A program made the position numbers and the translations under genes. Below the pieces are notes generated by a model. It saw only the letters and a program-made list of their open reading frames with translations, searched no databases and was not told the DNA's origin. 10,444 bases of DNA from Actinomycetota bacterium. GTDB taxonomy: Bacteria > Actinomycetota > Acidimicrobiia > Acidimicrobiales > AC-25. Positions 1-5,705 of this stretch are shown here, in pieces (the stretch's first letter is position 1; each line of letters begins with the position of its first letter). The DNA lies in contig VAXF01000129.1 in NCBI GenBank assembly GCA_005888395.1, forward strand, positions 1-10,444, in the 5' to 3' direction.

Positions 1-410
1 TCGTCGACGCGGGCGGCCGGCGCACGGCCAGTCGCCAGGCCATCGTGGAGACGATCGCCGGTGCGCGCGGCCACCTCACGGCCGAGGAGATCGCCGAGCG
101 CGTGCACCGACGCTTCCCCTCCGTCAACCTCTCGACCGTCTACCGCACACTCGACACCCTCGAGGACCTCGCCGTGGTCGACCACGTGCATTTCGGGCAC
201 GGCCGGGCCGTCTACCACCTGCGCGACGAGAGCCACCAGCATCTGTACTGCGAGAAGTGCGAACGGGTCGAGGAGCTCCCGGTGCCCAAGCTCGGCGCGT
301 TCCTCCGGCTGCTCGACCGCGAGTACGGCTTCGAGGTCGACCGCCGGCACTTCGCCATCGTGGGCCGGTGCCGGCGGTGCCGCGCGTCAGCCGCCAAAGA
401 TGGCGGGTAG
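1..410 (+). CDS. Fur-family metal-responsive repressor, Nur-like (5' partial)
   Basis: Predicted DNA-binding repressor that senses a divalent metal. The frame is open from base 3 and already codes for the conserved first helix (RRTASRQAIVE), so the true start lies left of the window; the GTG at 45 is internal. A winged helix follows (HLTAEEI ... NLSTVYRTLDTLEDL, about 70-170). After it comes DHVHFGHG; an HxH at this place holds nickel ligands in Streptomyces Nur. Next is SHQHLYCEKC, and the C-terminus has GRCRRC; the two CxxC pairs fit the structural zinc site of the family. The gene converges on a nickel/cobalt permease, overlapping it by 24 bases, and that permease has a Nur-box-like sequence upstream. 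Fur-family membership is secure. The nickel assignment is inferred from the HxH, the neighbour and the box; Zur or Fur specificity is the alternative. Confidence 0.88.
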   Translation, partial: VDAGGRRTASRQAIVETIAGARGHLTAEEIAERVHRRFPSVNLSTVYRTLDTLEDLAVVDHVHFGHGRAVYHLRDESHQHLYCEKCERVEELPVPKLGAFLRLLDREYGFEVDRRHFAIVGRCRRCRASAAKDGG

Positions 411-1265
411 CAGCGTCGAGCGGCCGAAGAGGAACATCGAGCCGATCACGAGGCTGAACGTGCCGGTGAGCACGGCCACGCCGGCGTAGACCGCAAAGCT
501 GCGAGCGGCGTTGAGGAACCCCACCGTCGACGTCGCGGCGATCAGGGTGTTGGACGCGAGCAGGCCGGCGACGAACGCCACGAGGAGCAGCACGCCGGCA
601 ACCCTGCCGCCCGCCCCCGCCGCGGCCACGAACACCAGCACCTGGGTGGGTGTCTCGGCGCCGACGCCGTGGAGCATCCCGACGAGGAACGACGTGGCCC
701 GCCCGTAGGCGAGGAACGGGTCGTCGGGCATCGTGGCTCGGTGGTGGTGGACGTGCCGGTGTCGGGTCACCACCGCAACCTGCCCGGACCGCTGTGTGGC
801 GGCGACGGCCGACCCGGTGTCGGGATCGTCGCCATGGTGCCCATCGGGCTCGTGCTCGTGCTCGTGGACCACCTCGACAACCGGCGGCGCGGCCCGGCGC
901 AGCCGTCGTGCCGCCCGGCGAACGCCGGAGAACACGAGCATCCAGCGGCTGCGCATCCGGAAGTCCCGTCCGTACCGAACGAGGGCGTAGAAGACGTAGG
1001 CGCCGAGGGCGAGCAGGGTCGCTCCGACGACCCGCTCCATGGTCGCGTCGACGCCCGAGGGCAGCCGCTGACCGAGCACGATCGCGGCAAGGCCGAGGGC
1101 GAAGACCACCAGGCCGTGTCCGAGCGCGTAGAGGGTCGCGAAGAAGATCGAGCGCCGGGAGGTGTCCTGAGAGCTCGTGATGTCGGTGATCGCGGCGATG
1201 TGGTCCCAGTCGATGCCGTGACGGAAGCCGAACCCGAAAGCGGTGGCCGCGAGCACGACGTGCAC
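387..1265 (-). CDS. NiCoT-family nickel/cobalt permease
   Basis: Integral membrane protein of 292 residues, predicted to import Ni2+ and/or Co2+ by secondary transport. The first helix carries the family signature RHGIDWDHIAAITD (residues 15-28), which contains the HX4DH metal-selectivity motif (H16, D21, H22). LGH at 48-50 and GMLHGVGAETPTQV (196-209) are further family blocks. A cytosolic-type loop at about 130-175 is very rich in histidine (HEHEHE, HRHVHHH) and probably buffers metal. Several hydrophobic segments precede and follow it. The start is GTG at 1265, which puts the signature helix close to the N-terminus; no strong ribosome binding site is visible. A Nur-box-like element lies 20 bases upstream of the start codon. 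The 3' end overlaps the 3' end of the convergent Fur-family gene. Nickel versus cobalt preference cannot be read from sequence alone. Confidence 0.9.
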   Translation of the reverse strand: MHVVLAATAFGFGFRHGIDWDHIAAITDITSSQDTSRRSIFFATLYALGHGLVVFALGLAAIVLGQRLPSGVDATMERVVGATLLALGAYVFYALVRYGRDFRMRSRWMLVFSGVRRAARRLRRAAPPVVEVVHEHEHEPDGHHGDDPDTGSAVAATQRSGQVAVVTRHRHVHHHRATMPDDPFLAYGRATSFLVGMLHGVGAETPTQVLVFVAAAGAGGRVAGVLLLVAFVAGLLASNTLIAATSTVGFLNAARSFAVYAGVAVLTGTFSLVIGSMFLFGRSTLLPAIFGG

Positions 1266-1284
1266 GGCCCCGAGGCTAGGTCAA

Positions 1285-1301
1285 TCGCATCCCGATTGCA
1301 A
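1285..1301 (-). promoter_or_regulatory. Nur-box-like operator upstream of nickel/cobalt permease
   Basis: The + strand reads TCGCAT-CCCGA-TTGCAA. The right half is a perfect match and the left half a 4/6 match to the Streptomyces Nur box as I recall it (tTGCaa-N5-ttGCAA). It lies 20 bases upstream of the permease GTG, in the only gap (1266-1325) between the permease and the upstream propeller gene. Repression of the permease by the neighbouring Fur-family protein when nickel is plentiful is inferred. Confidence 0.5.
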
Positions 1302-1325
1302 TAGCGACCTGGTCGGGACAGCGGG

Positions 1326-2261
1326 TCAGGTACCGGACGGGTGGCGGCAGTCCGGCGGCCGCTGGCCGGCGCCCCGGAAGCGCTGCCAGTCGGGAATGGT
1401 GTCGCTCGCGCCGTCGGACGTCACCCGCACCGGGTCGGCGCCGTTCGCCCGCATGGCGTAGATCTGGAAGTTGGTGCCGGCGCGGTTGGACGCGAAGGCG
1501 ATGCGCGTCCCGTCGGGCGACCACGCCGCGTTGCGGTCGTTGGCGGCGTTGCCGGTCAGGTTGGTCTGCCTGCTCCCGTCGACGTTCATCAGGAAGATGT
1601 CGTTGCTCCCGTCGCGGTCGCTGGTGAACGCGAGCCGGCGCCCGTCGGGAGACCACGCCGGGTTGAGGTCCTCGGCCGGGTTGTTCGAGACGTCGTGCGG
1701 GCTGGTCCCGTCGGCGTTCATCACGTACACCTCGCCGTTGCCGTCGCGGTGCGACTCGAAGGCGATCCGGTCGCCGCGGGGTGACCACGACGGCACCGAG
1801 TCGATCCCTGGCGCCGAGGTGAGTTGGACTGCGCCCGTGCCGCCGGCGCCCATCACCCAGATCTCGAAGTCGCCGCTGCGGTCGCTGTTCCACGCGATCT
1901 TCCTGCCGTCGGGCGACCACGCCGGATTGAAATCACTCGCCGGGTTGTCGGTCAGGTTCGTCACACCAGTGCCGTCGGCGTTCGCGACGTAGATGTCGAA
2001 GTCGCCGGTGCGGTTGGACATGAACGCGATCCGCCGGCCGTCGGGCGACCACACCGGCTTGAGATCGGCCGAGGACCCGCCGACGAGCGTGGTGAGACCC
2101 GACCCGCAGGGCCCGATCGTCTCGATGTCGAGGTTGCCGCCCGTGTTCGACGTGAACGCGAGCAGCCCGTTGCCGCCGGGCACGACCGCTGAAGCGCGAC
2201 CACCGACGACGGCCGGCAGGAGGATCATCAGTGCGAGCGCCGCCCGCCGTGCCCCGCGCAT
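1326..2261 (-). CDS. Secreted TolB-like PD40 beta-propeller protein
   Basis: 311 residues. The N-terminus is a Sec signal peptide: MRGARR, a hydrophobic stretch, and a likely cleavage after RASA (about residue 25). The mature part is almost entirely PD40/WD40-like repeats of the TolB C-terminal type. Five clear blades carry SP(D/R)GxxIAFxSxRxGxxxIY, at a period of 44-45 residues (about 132 bases in the DNA). A degenerate first blade (PGGNGLLAFTSN) and the closing PDWQ suggest a six-bladed ring. There is no TolB N-terminal domain, and no Pal or Tol genes are near, so a true TolB role is not implied. An extracellular binding or scaffold role is likely; the ligand is unknown. The ATG at 2261 directly follows the tmRNA gene, leaving no room for a ribosome binding site outside the tmRNA. 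An internal ATG at 2228 would lose the basic signal-peptide start and is less likely. Confidence 0.85.
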   Translation of the reverse strand: MRGARRAALALMILLPAVVGGRASAVVPGGNGLLAFTSNTGGNLDIETIGPCGSGLTTLVGGSSADLKPVWSPDGRRIAFMSNRTGDFDIYVANADGTGVTNLTDNPASDFNPAWSPDGRKIAWNSDRSGDFEIWVMGAGGTGAVQLTSAPGIDSVPSWSPRGDRIAFESHRDGNGEVYVMNADGTSPHDVSNNPAEDLNPAWSPDGRRLAFTSDRDGSNDIFLMNVDGSRQTNLTGNAANDRNAAWSPDGTRIAFASNRAGTNFQIYAMRANGADPVRVTSDGASDTIPDWQRFRGAGQRPPDCRHPSGT

Positions 2262-2418
2262 GTGGAGGTGGTCGGAATCGAACCGACGTCCTTCAGCTTC
2301 TCGACGGGTCTTCTCCGAGCGCAGCCGGCGGGGTGTCTCGGACCCCTCGCTGTCGCCGGCGCCGGCGAGAGGTCCTTACCAGGCGGTGGTGTCCCCTCAC
2401 GGCCCGCCTGGCGGGACC

Positions 2419-2501
2419 GTCGGGTGAGCTCCACTGCATGACGCCTGGTTCCGACCCGTGTCGGGTGAGCTCCACTGCATGACGCCTGGTTCCGACCCGT
2501 G
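2419..2501. repeat. Perfect 41-bp tandem duplication inside ssrA
   Basis: The segment 2420-2460 is repeated without a mismatch at 2461-2501, and identity extends one base to the left (2419 equals 2460). Flanks differ (C2418 against T2459; T2461 against G2502). Each copy contains one 3' strand (GTGGAGC on the minus strand) of the PK2 first stem, while the matching 5' strand GCTCCAC occurs only once, at 2505-2499. Confidence 0.95.
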
Positions 2502-2531
2502 GAGCCGAGGTCGGTCAGACGTCGCTACTGC

Positions 2532-2564
2532 CTAGGCAGCAGCGAGTGCCGGTGTGTTGTCGGC
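2532..2564 (-). other. tmRNA tag-peptide reading frame (ADNTPALAAA, stop TAG)
   Basis: Within ssrA, reading from GCC at 2564, the frame gives ADNTPALAAA and ends in TAG at 2534-2532. The resume codon is inferred from the A-rich single-stranded stretch just before it and from actinobacterial tags that begin AD after the alanine donated by tmRNA. The stop codon lies in the loop of hairpin CGCTGCTGCC/GGCAGTAGCG, as in other tmRNAs. The other two frames give no ALAA-like end. Confidence 0.85.
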
Positions 2565-2670
2565 GTTTGTTTTTGTTCCCGGCTCTTTAACGTGGCTCCG
2601 GGGACCACGGCTCGCTTCTCCCATCTCGAACAACCGAAGTCGAAGCCTGTCACCCCCTTGTGGGAGCACC

Positions 2671-2676
2671 ATTCTA
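2671..2676 (-). promoter_or_regulatory. Candidate -10 element of ssrA (TAGAAT)
   Basis: On the minus strand TAGAAT (2676-2671) is 5/6 to the TATAAT consensus and lies 13 bases before the mature tmRNA 5' end. Transcription starting about 7 bases after it would leave a short leader for RNase P to remove. Its first three bases are also the TAG stop codon of the upstream amidohydrolase-like gene. No convincing -35 element is visible, so read-through from the smpB operon is an alternative. Confidence 0.4.
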
Positions 2677-3552
2677 CCGGTCGAGCCCGAAGACCCTGAC
2701 GGCGTTCTCTCGAAGGAACTTCGGCCAGACGTGGTCACGGAAGGGCACCTGTGGCAGCTCGCGGAAGATGCGGTCGAGCGACAGGCCCATCGGGAAGTAA
2801 CCGGCGTACAGCACCTTGTCGGCGCCGCGGGTGTTGGCGTAGTCGACGATGGCCCTCGGGTAGTACTTCGGGGCGAACGCACTGGTGGAGTAGTGGAGGT
2901 TCGGCCACTTGAGCATGAGCTTCACCGCCAGGTCGGTCCACGGCTCGGCGCCGTGCCGCATCACCACCTTGAGCTCCGGGAAGAACCAGCACACCTCGTC
3001 GAGCCGGGCGACCTCCTGCGGCGCCATCGGCACGCGCGGGCCGGGCACGCCGACGCAGATGCAGATCGGGATGTCGAGGTCGACGCACGCGGCGTAGATC
3101 GGGTAGAAGCGCCGGTCGTCGATGGCCACCTGCGGGTTGAGCCCGGCAGGGAACGCGGTGGCCGCCTTCACGCCCAGCTCCTCGACGGCCCGGCGCAGCG
3201 CCCGCACCCCGTCCATCCCGCGGTTCGGGTTCACCTCGTACGAGCCGAAGAAGCGGTCGGGGTGCTCTCGCAGCGCGCGGTTGGCGGCCTCGTTCTTCGA
3301 GCTCGTGCCGATCATTCCCCGTTCGATGCCGAAGCGGTCCATCAGCCCGACCAACAGCCCCACCGGGTCGTCGAGGTGCTCTTTGGGCCGCGGCACGTCC
3401 TTGAACATGTACTCGACGGGGAAGTCGAACTCCTCCTTGCTCTCGCGGTCCATGTAGAGGGGCTTGAGGAACTCGTACACGCTCACGTCGGCCGGGGGGA
3501 CGGGGACGCCGATCATCGTGTCGACGACGCCGATGCCGGTGGGCATGGTCAT
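2674..3552 (-). CDS. Amidohydrolase_2-fold protein with degraded metal site
   Basis: 292 residues resembling the amidohydrolase_2 (ACMSD-like, TIM-barrel) family over their full length, especially LGVKAATAFPAG, IYAACVDLDIPI, FPELKVVMRHGAEPW, WPNLHYSTSAF, GADKVLYAGYFP and the C-terminal FLRENAVRVFGL. The usual ligands are mostly absent. The N-terminal HxH is replaced by VVDTMIG (residues 9-15), the strand-5 histidine by ICICVG (153-158), and the strand-8 aspartate of GSDxP by AGYFP (250-254). Only H200 remains. It may be catalytically inactive or use different chemistry; the substrate is unknown. The start ATG at 3552 overlaps the smpB stop as ATGA, so translation is probably coupled; a second ATG at 3546 is possible. 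The longer in-frame opening up to 4152 runs antisense over or through smpB and is not used. The stop codon overlaps the candidate ssrA -10 box. Confidence 0.8.
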   Translation of the reverse strand: MTMPTGIGVVDTMIGVPVPPADVSVYEFLKPLYMDRESKEEFDFPVEYMFKDVPRPKEHLDDPVGLLVGLMDRFGIERGMIGTSSKNEAANRALREHPDRFFGSYEVNPNRGMDGVRALRRAVEELGVKAATAFPAGLNPQVAIDDRRFYPIYAACVDLDIPICICVGVPGPRVPMAPQEVARLDEVCWFFPELKVVMRHGAEPWTDLAVKLMLKWPNLHYSTSAFAPKYYPRAIVDYANTRGADKVLYAGYFPMGLSLDRIFRELPQVPFRDHVWPKFLRENAVRVFGLDR

Positions 3553-4019
3553 TCGCGGCCCTTCCGCGACATCGCCCGCTCGGCCTCGCGCCGCGCGTCG
3601 CGCTCGGCGATGGCGTGCCGCTTGTCGTACTGGCGCCGGCCCCGGGCGAGCGCCAGCTCGAGCTTGGCCCGACCCTCCTTGAAGTACAGCGAGAGGGGCA
3701 CGAGGGTGAGCGACTCCTGCTGGGTGCGCCCGGCCAGCTCGTCGATCTCCGACCGGTGGAGGAGCAGCTTTCGCGGCCGGTCGGGATCGTGGCCGTCGCG
3801 CCCGCTCGAGAACGCGTAGGGCGCGATGTGCGCGCCGTGGAGCCACAGCTCGCCGTCTTCGACGCGCGCGTACGCGTCGCGCAACTGCACCTTCGACGCG
3901 CGCAGCGACTTCACCTCGCTGCCCACGAGCGCCATGCCGCATTCGTACGTCTCGAGCACGTCGTAGTCGTGGCGCGCCTTGCGGTTGGTCGCGACGAGCT
4001 GCACTCCCTTGGGCGCCAT
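3549..4019 (-). CDS. smpB: SsrA-binding protein SmpB
   Basis: 156 residues, the normal length for SmpB. It binds the tRNA-like domain of tmRNA and carries it into the ribosomal A site of stalled ribosomes. Family landmarks in order: VATNRKARHDYDVLETYECGM (N-terminal beta-barrel), GSEVKSLR, LRDAYARVEDGELWLHGAHIAPY, RPRKLLLHRSEI, LTLVPLSLYFKEGRAKLELALARGRRQYDKRHAI, and a basic tail DARREAERAMSRKGRE that would enter the mRNA channel. ATG at 4019 gives the standard MAPKG start. It is followed by the amidohydrolase-like gene (ATGA overlap) and then ssrA, so both trans-translation components lie in one cluster. Upstream only 26 bases separate it from the divergent mec gene. Confidence 0.97.
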   Translation of the reverse strand: MAPKGVQLVATNRKARHDYDVLETYECGMALVGSEVKSLRASKVQLRDAYARVEDGELWLHGAHIAPYAFSSGRDGHDPDRPRKLLLHRSEIDELAGRTQQESLTLVPLSLYFKEGRAKLELALARGRRQYDKRHAIAERDARREAERAMSRKGRE

Positions 4020-4026
4020 CGCGGCG

Positions 4027-4036
4027 AGGGTACCCT
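4027..4036. promoter_or_regulatory. 10-bp perfect palindrome between smpB and mec starts
   Basis: AGGGTACCCT is its own reverse complement and sits near the centre of the 26-base gap (4020-4045) between two divergent start codons. It provides an AGGG on each strand, but 13-15 bases from each start, which is long for a Shine-Dalgarno site. It could be a regulator site or chance; the promoters must extend into the opposing genes. Confidence 0.3.
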
Positions 4037-4045
4037 GCGCATTCC

Positions 4046-4453
4046 ATGCTCCGTCTGCCCGAGTCGCAGTACCTCAAGATGGTCGGGCACGCGCTCGACG
4101 GGCTGCCGCTCGAGGCGTGCGGGCTCTTCGGTGGCGACGCGCGCAGCGGCAAGGTCGAGATCTGCTACCCCTGCAGAAACGTGGCCGAGTCGGCCAAGCT
4201 CTACACGGTCGACCCGAAGCAACATCTCCAGGCCGACCGCGACGCGGAGGCGCGCGGCCTCGAGATCATCGGCGTCTTCCACTCGCACACCCACAGCGAC
4301 GCCTATCCGTCGCCGACCGACGTCGAGCAGGCCCCCGACCCGACGTGGCATTACGTGCTCGTCTCGCTGAAGGACGGAGAGCCGGTGGTGCGCTCGTTCC
4401 GCATCGTCGACGGCGTCATCAGCGAGGAGCCGGTCGCGCTGGAGTCCCAGTAG
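4046..4453 (+). CDS. mec: JAMM metalloprotease, CysO-cysteine hydrolase (Mec)
   Basis: 135 residues of the MPN/JAB1 (JAMM) zinc peptidase family. In Mycobacterium tuberculosis the homologous Mec cuts cysteine from the C-terminus of CysO-cysteine, releasing cysteine and the carrier. The full zinc site is present: E23 (PLEACG), H79 and H81 in FHSHTHSDAYPSPTD, S89 and D92, fitting E...HxHx7SxxD. The C-terminal WHYVLVSLKDGE...SFRIVDGVISEEPV matches the mycobacterial protein closely as I recall it. ATG at 4046 is the first start in frame after the smpB gap; no clear ribosome binding site is seen, so a leaderless start is possible. It is followed 10 bases later by cysO, and then by cysM, the same order as in mycobacteria. 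Confidence 0.93.
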   Translation: MLRLPESQYLKMVGHALDGLPLEACGLFGGDARSGKVEICYPCRNVAESAKLYTVDPKQHLQADRDAEARGLEIIGVFHSHTHSDAYPSPTDVEQAPDPTWHYVLVSLKDGEPVVRSFRIVDGVISEEPVALESQ

Positions 4454-4463
4454 GATCGCTCGC

Positions 4464-4739
4464 ATGCCCGTCGAGGTGCGGCTGCCGACGATGTTCCGCG
4501 GCGACGCGGCCGGCCAGGCGTCGGTCAAGGCCAACGGCGGCACCATTGGCGAGGTCCTCGACGACCTCGTTCGTCAGTTCCCGCGGCTGGGCGGGAAGAT
4601 CGTGACCGACGACGGCACCCTGCACCGGTTCGTCAACGTCTACTGCAACGACGAGGACGTGCGGTACCTCGACAAGCTCGACACCAAGCTCGCCGACGAC
4701 GACATCGTCACGATCCTGCCCGCCGTCGCCGGCGGGTAG
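4464..4739 (+). CDS. cysO: Ubiquitin-like sulfur carrier protein CysO
   Basis: 91 residues, MoaD/ThiS beta-grasp family, ending in the diagnostic Gly-Gly (PAVAGG). In mycobacteria the C-terminal glycine is activated and converted to a thiocarboxylate by MoeZ; CysM then uses it as the sulfide donor and Mec releases the cysteine. The motifs VEVRLPTMFR at the start, GTIGEVLDDLVRQFPRL, FVNVYCNDEDVRYLDKLDTKLADDDIVTILPAVAGG at the end are those of CysO rather than MoaD, which usually lacks the VRYLDKLDT segment. AGGA at 4452-4455 is a ribosome binding site 8 bases before ATG 4464 and overlaps the mec stop. cysM starts 6 bases after its stop. The activating enzyme is not in this window. Confidence 0.94.
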   Translation: MPVEVRLPTMFRGDAAGQASVKANGGTIGEVLDDLVRQFPRLGGKIVTDDGTLHRFVNVYCNDEDVRYLDKLDTKLADDDIVTILPAVAGG

Positions 4740-4745
4740 GCGCCG

Positions 4746-5696
4746 GTGGCCCGGCTCGACTCGATCCTCGACCTGATCGGGGACACCCCGCTGGTCGACG
4801 TCAGCCGGCTCAGCCCCAACCCGCGCGTGCGGTTGCTGATCAAGCTCGAGGGCCAGAATCCCACAGGCTCGGTGAAGGACCGCATCGCGCTGGCGATGGT
4901 GGAGGCGGCCGAGCGCGACGGAACGCTCCGGCCGGGGCAGACGATCCTCGAGCCGTCGTCGGGCAACACGGGCATCGGGCTGGCGCTCGTGTGCCGCGTC
5001 AAGGGCTACGGACTGAAGGTCGTGCTGCCCGAGAACGTCTCTGTCGAGCGTCGCCAGCTGCTCGAGATCTTCGGTGCCGAGGTCGTGCTGTCCCCGGGTG
5101 CGGAGGGCTCGAACGGCGCGGTTCGGCTGGCGGAGAAGCTGGCGGCCGACACACCCGAGTACGCGTTCCTCTACCAGTACGGCACCCCCGACAACCCCGG
5201 CGCGCACTACCGCGGCACCGGTCCCGAGATCTGGCGCGACTGTCCCGAGGTCACGCACTTCGTCGCGGGGCTGGGAACCAGCGGCACGCTGATGGGCGTC
5301 GGGCGCTACCTCAAGGAGCAGAACCCGGCCGTGCAGGTGTGGGCGGTGGAGCCTCCCGCGGGCGAGCTCGTGCAGGGGCTGCGCAGCCTCGACGAGGGCT
5401 ACATCCCGCCGGTGTTCCGCGACTGGGGCGGGGCCGAGCTGCTCGACCGCAAGCTCATCGTGCGCCCGCGCGAGTCGATCGAGTGGACGCGACGGTTGCT
5501 CGACGAGGCCGGCATCTTCGCCGGGCTCTCGTCGGGCGCGGCCATGGCGGGCGCGGCACGTGCGGCGGCCGACGCCGACGAGGGCGTGGTCGTCACCCTC
5601 GCGCCGGACGGCGGCTGGAAGTACCTCTCCACGGGCGCCTGGACCGACCCGCTCGACGACGTGGTCGAGCGGGCCTCCAGGATCATCTACTTCTGA
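4746..5696 (+). CDS. cysM: O-phosphoserine/CysO-thiocarboxylate-dependent cysteine synthase CysM
   Basis: 316-residue PLP enzyme of the cysteine synthase fold, cytosolic. K44 in NPTGSVKDR is the Schiff-base lysine; SSGNTG (71-76) is the substrate loop; GLGTSGT (175-181) binds the PLP phosphate. LRSLDEGY places R213 where mycobacterial CysM has the arginine that recognises O-phospho-L-serine (R220 there), so this substrate is expected rather than O-acetylserine. ENVSVERRQLLE, HFVAGLGT, IFAGLSSGA and GWKYLSTGAW also match. Together with mec and cysO it forms a complete carrier-based cysteine module. Start is GTG at 4746, 6 bases after the cysO stop, giving MARLDSILDLIGDTPLV, the usual N-terminus. 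It ends 9 bases before the convergent stop codon of the binding-protein gene. Confidence 0.95.
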   Translation: MARLDSILDLIGDTPLVDVSRLSPNPRVRLLIKLEGQNPTGSVKDRIALAMVEAAERDGTLRPGQTILEPSSGNTGIGLALVCRVKGYGLKVVLPENVSVERRQLLEIFGAEVVLSPGAEGSNGAVRLAEKLAADTPEYAFLYQYGTPDNPGAHYRGTGPEIWRDCPEVTHFVAGLGTSGTLMGVGRYLKEQNPAVQVWAVEPPAGELVQGLRSLDEGYIPPVFRDWGGAELLDRKLIVRPRESIEWTRRLLDEAGIFAGLSSGAAMAGAARAAADADEGVVVTLAPDGGWKYLSTGAWTDPLDDVVERASRIIYF

Positions 5697-5705
5697 GTGC
5701 TCCCG

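Larger units (their letters stand above)
2263..2657 (-). ncRNA. ssrA: tmRNA (transfer-messenger RNA)
   Basis: Rescues stalled ribosomes by acting as alanine tRNA and then as mRNA for a degradation tag. The minus-strand 5' end GGGGGTG (2657-2651) pairs with CACCTCC (2270-2264), giving a 7-bp acceptor with G.U at position 3, the alanyl identity element, and A2263 as discriminator. CCA is not encoded. The conserved GGCTTCGAC follows the 5' strand, and the T arm GTCGG-TTCGATT-CCGAC is intact. Pseudoknots found by hand: PK1 (stems 2605-2609/2591-2595 and 2598-2602/2578-2582); PK2 (2499-2505 with 2469-2475); PK3 (2404-2411/2379-2386 and 2413-2417/2391-2395); PK4 (outer stem within 2340-2374, loop with 2324-2330). 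The tag stop sits in a 10-bp hairpin. SmpB is encoded about 900 bases upstream on the same strand. A 41-base tandem duplication enlarges the PK2 region. Confidence 0.97.

Noticed and set aside
1500..2060. Regularly spaced similar DNA segments about 132 bases apart, CRISPR- or minisatellite-like
   Set aside because: They encode the repeating propeller blades; the DNA repeats diverge as protein repeats do.
2293..2482. Small open frames on both strands within 2231-2700
   Set aside because: They lie inside the tmRNA gene, whose structure accounts for the sequence.
3553..4152. In-frame upstream extension of the amidohydrolase-like gene to a 492-residue product
   Set aside because: It runs through smpB in another frame, is Arg/Ala-rich low-complexity sequence, and the ATGA overlap gives a natural start at 3552.
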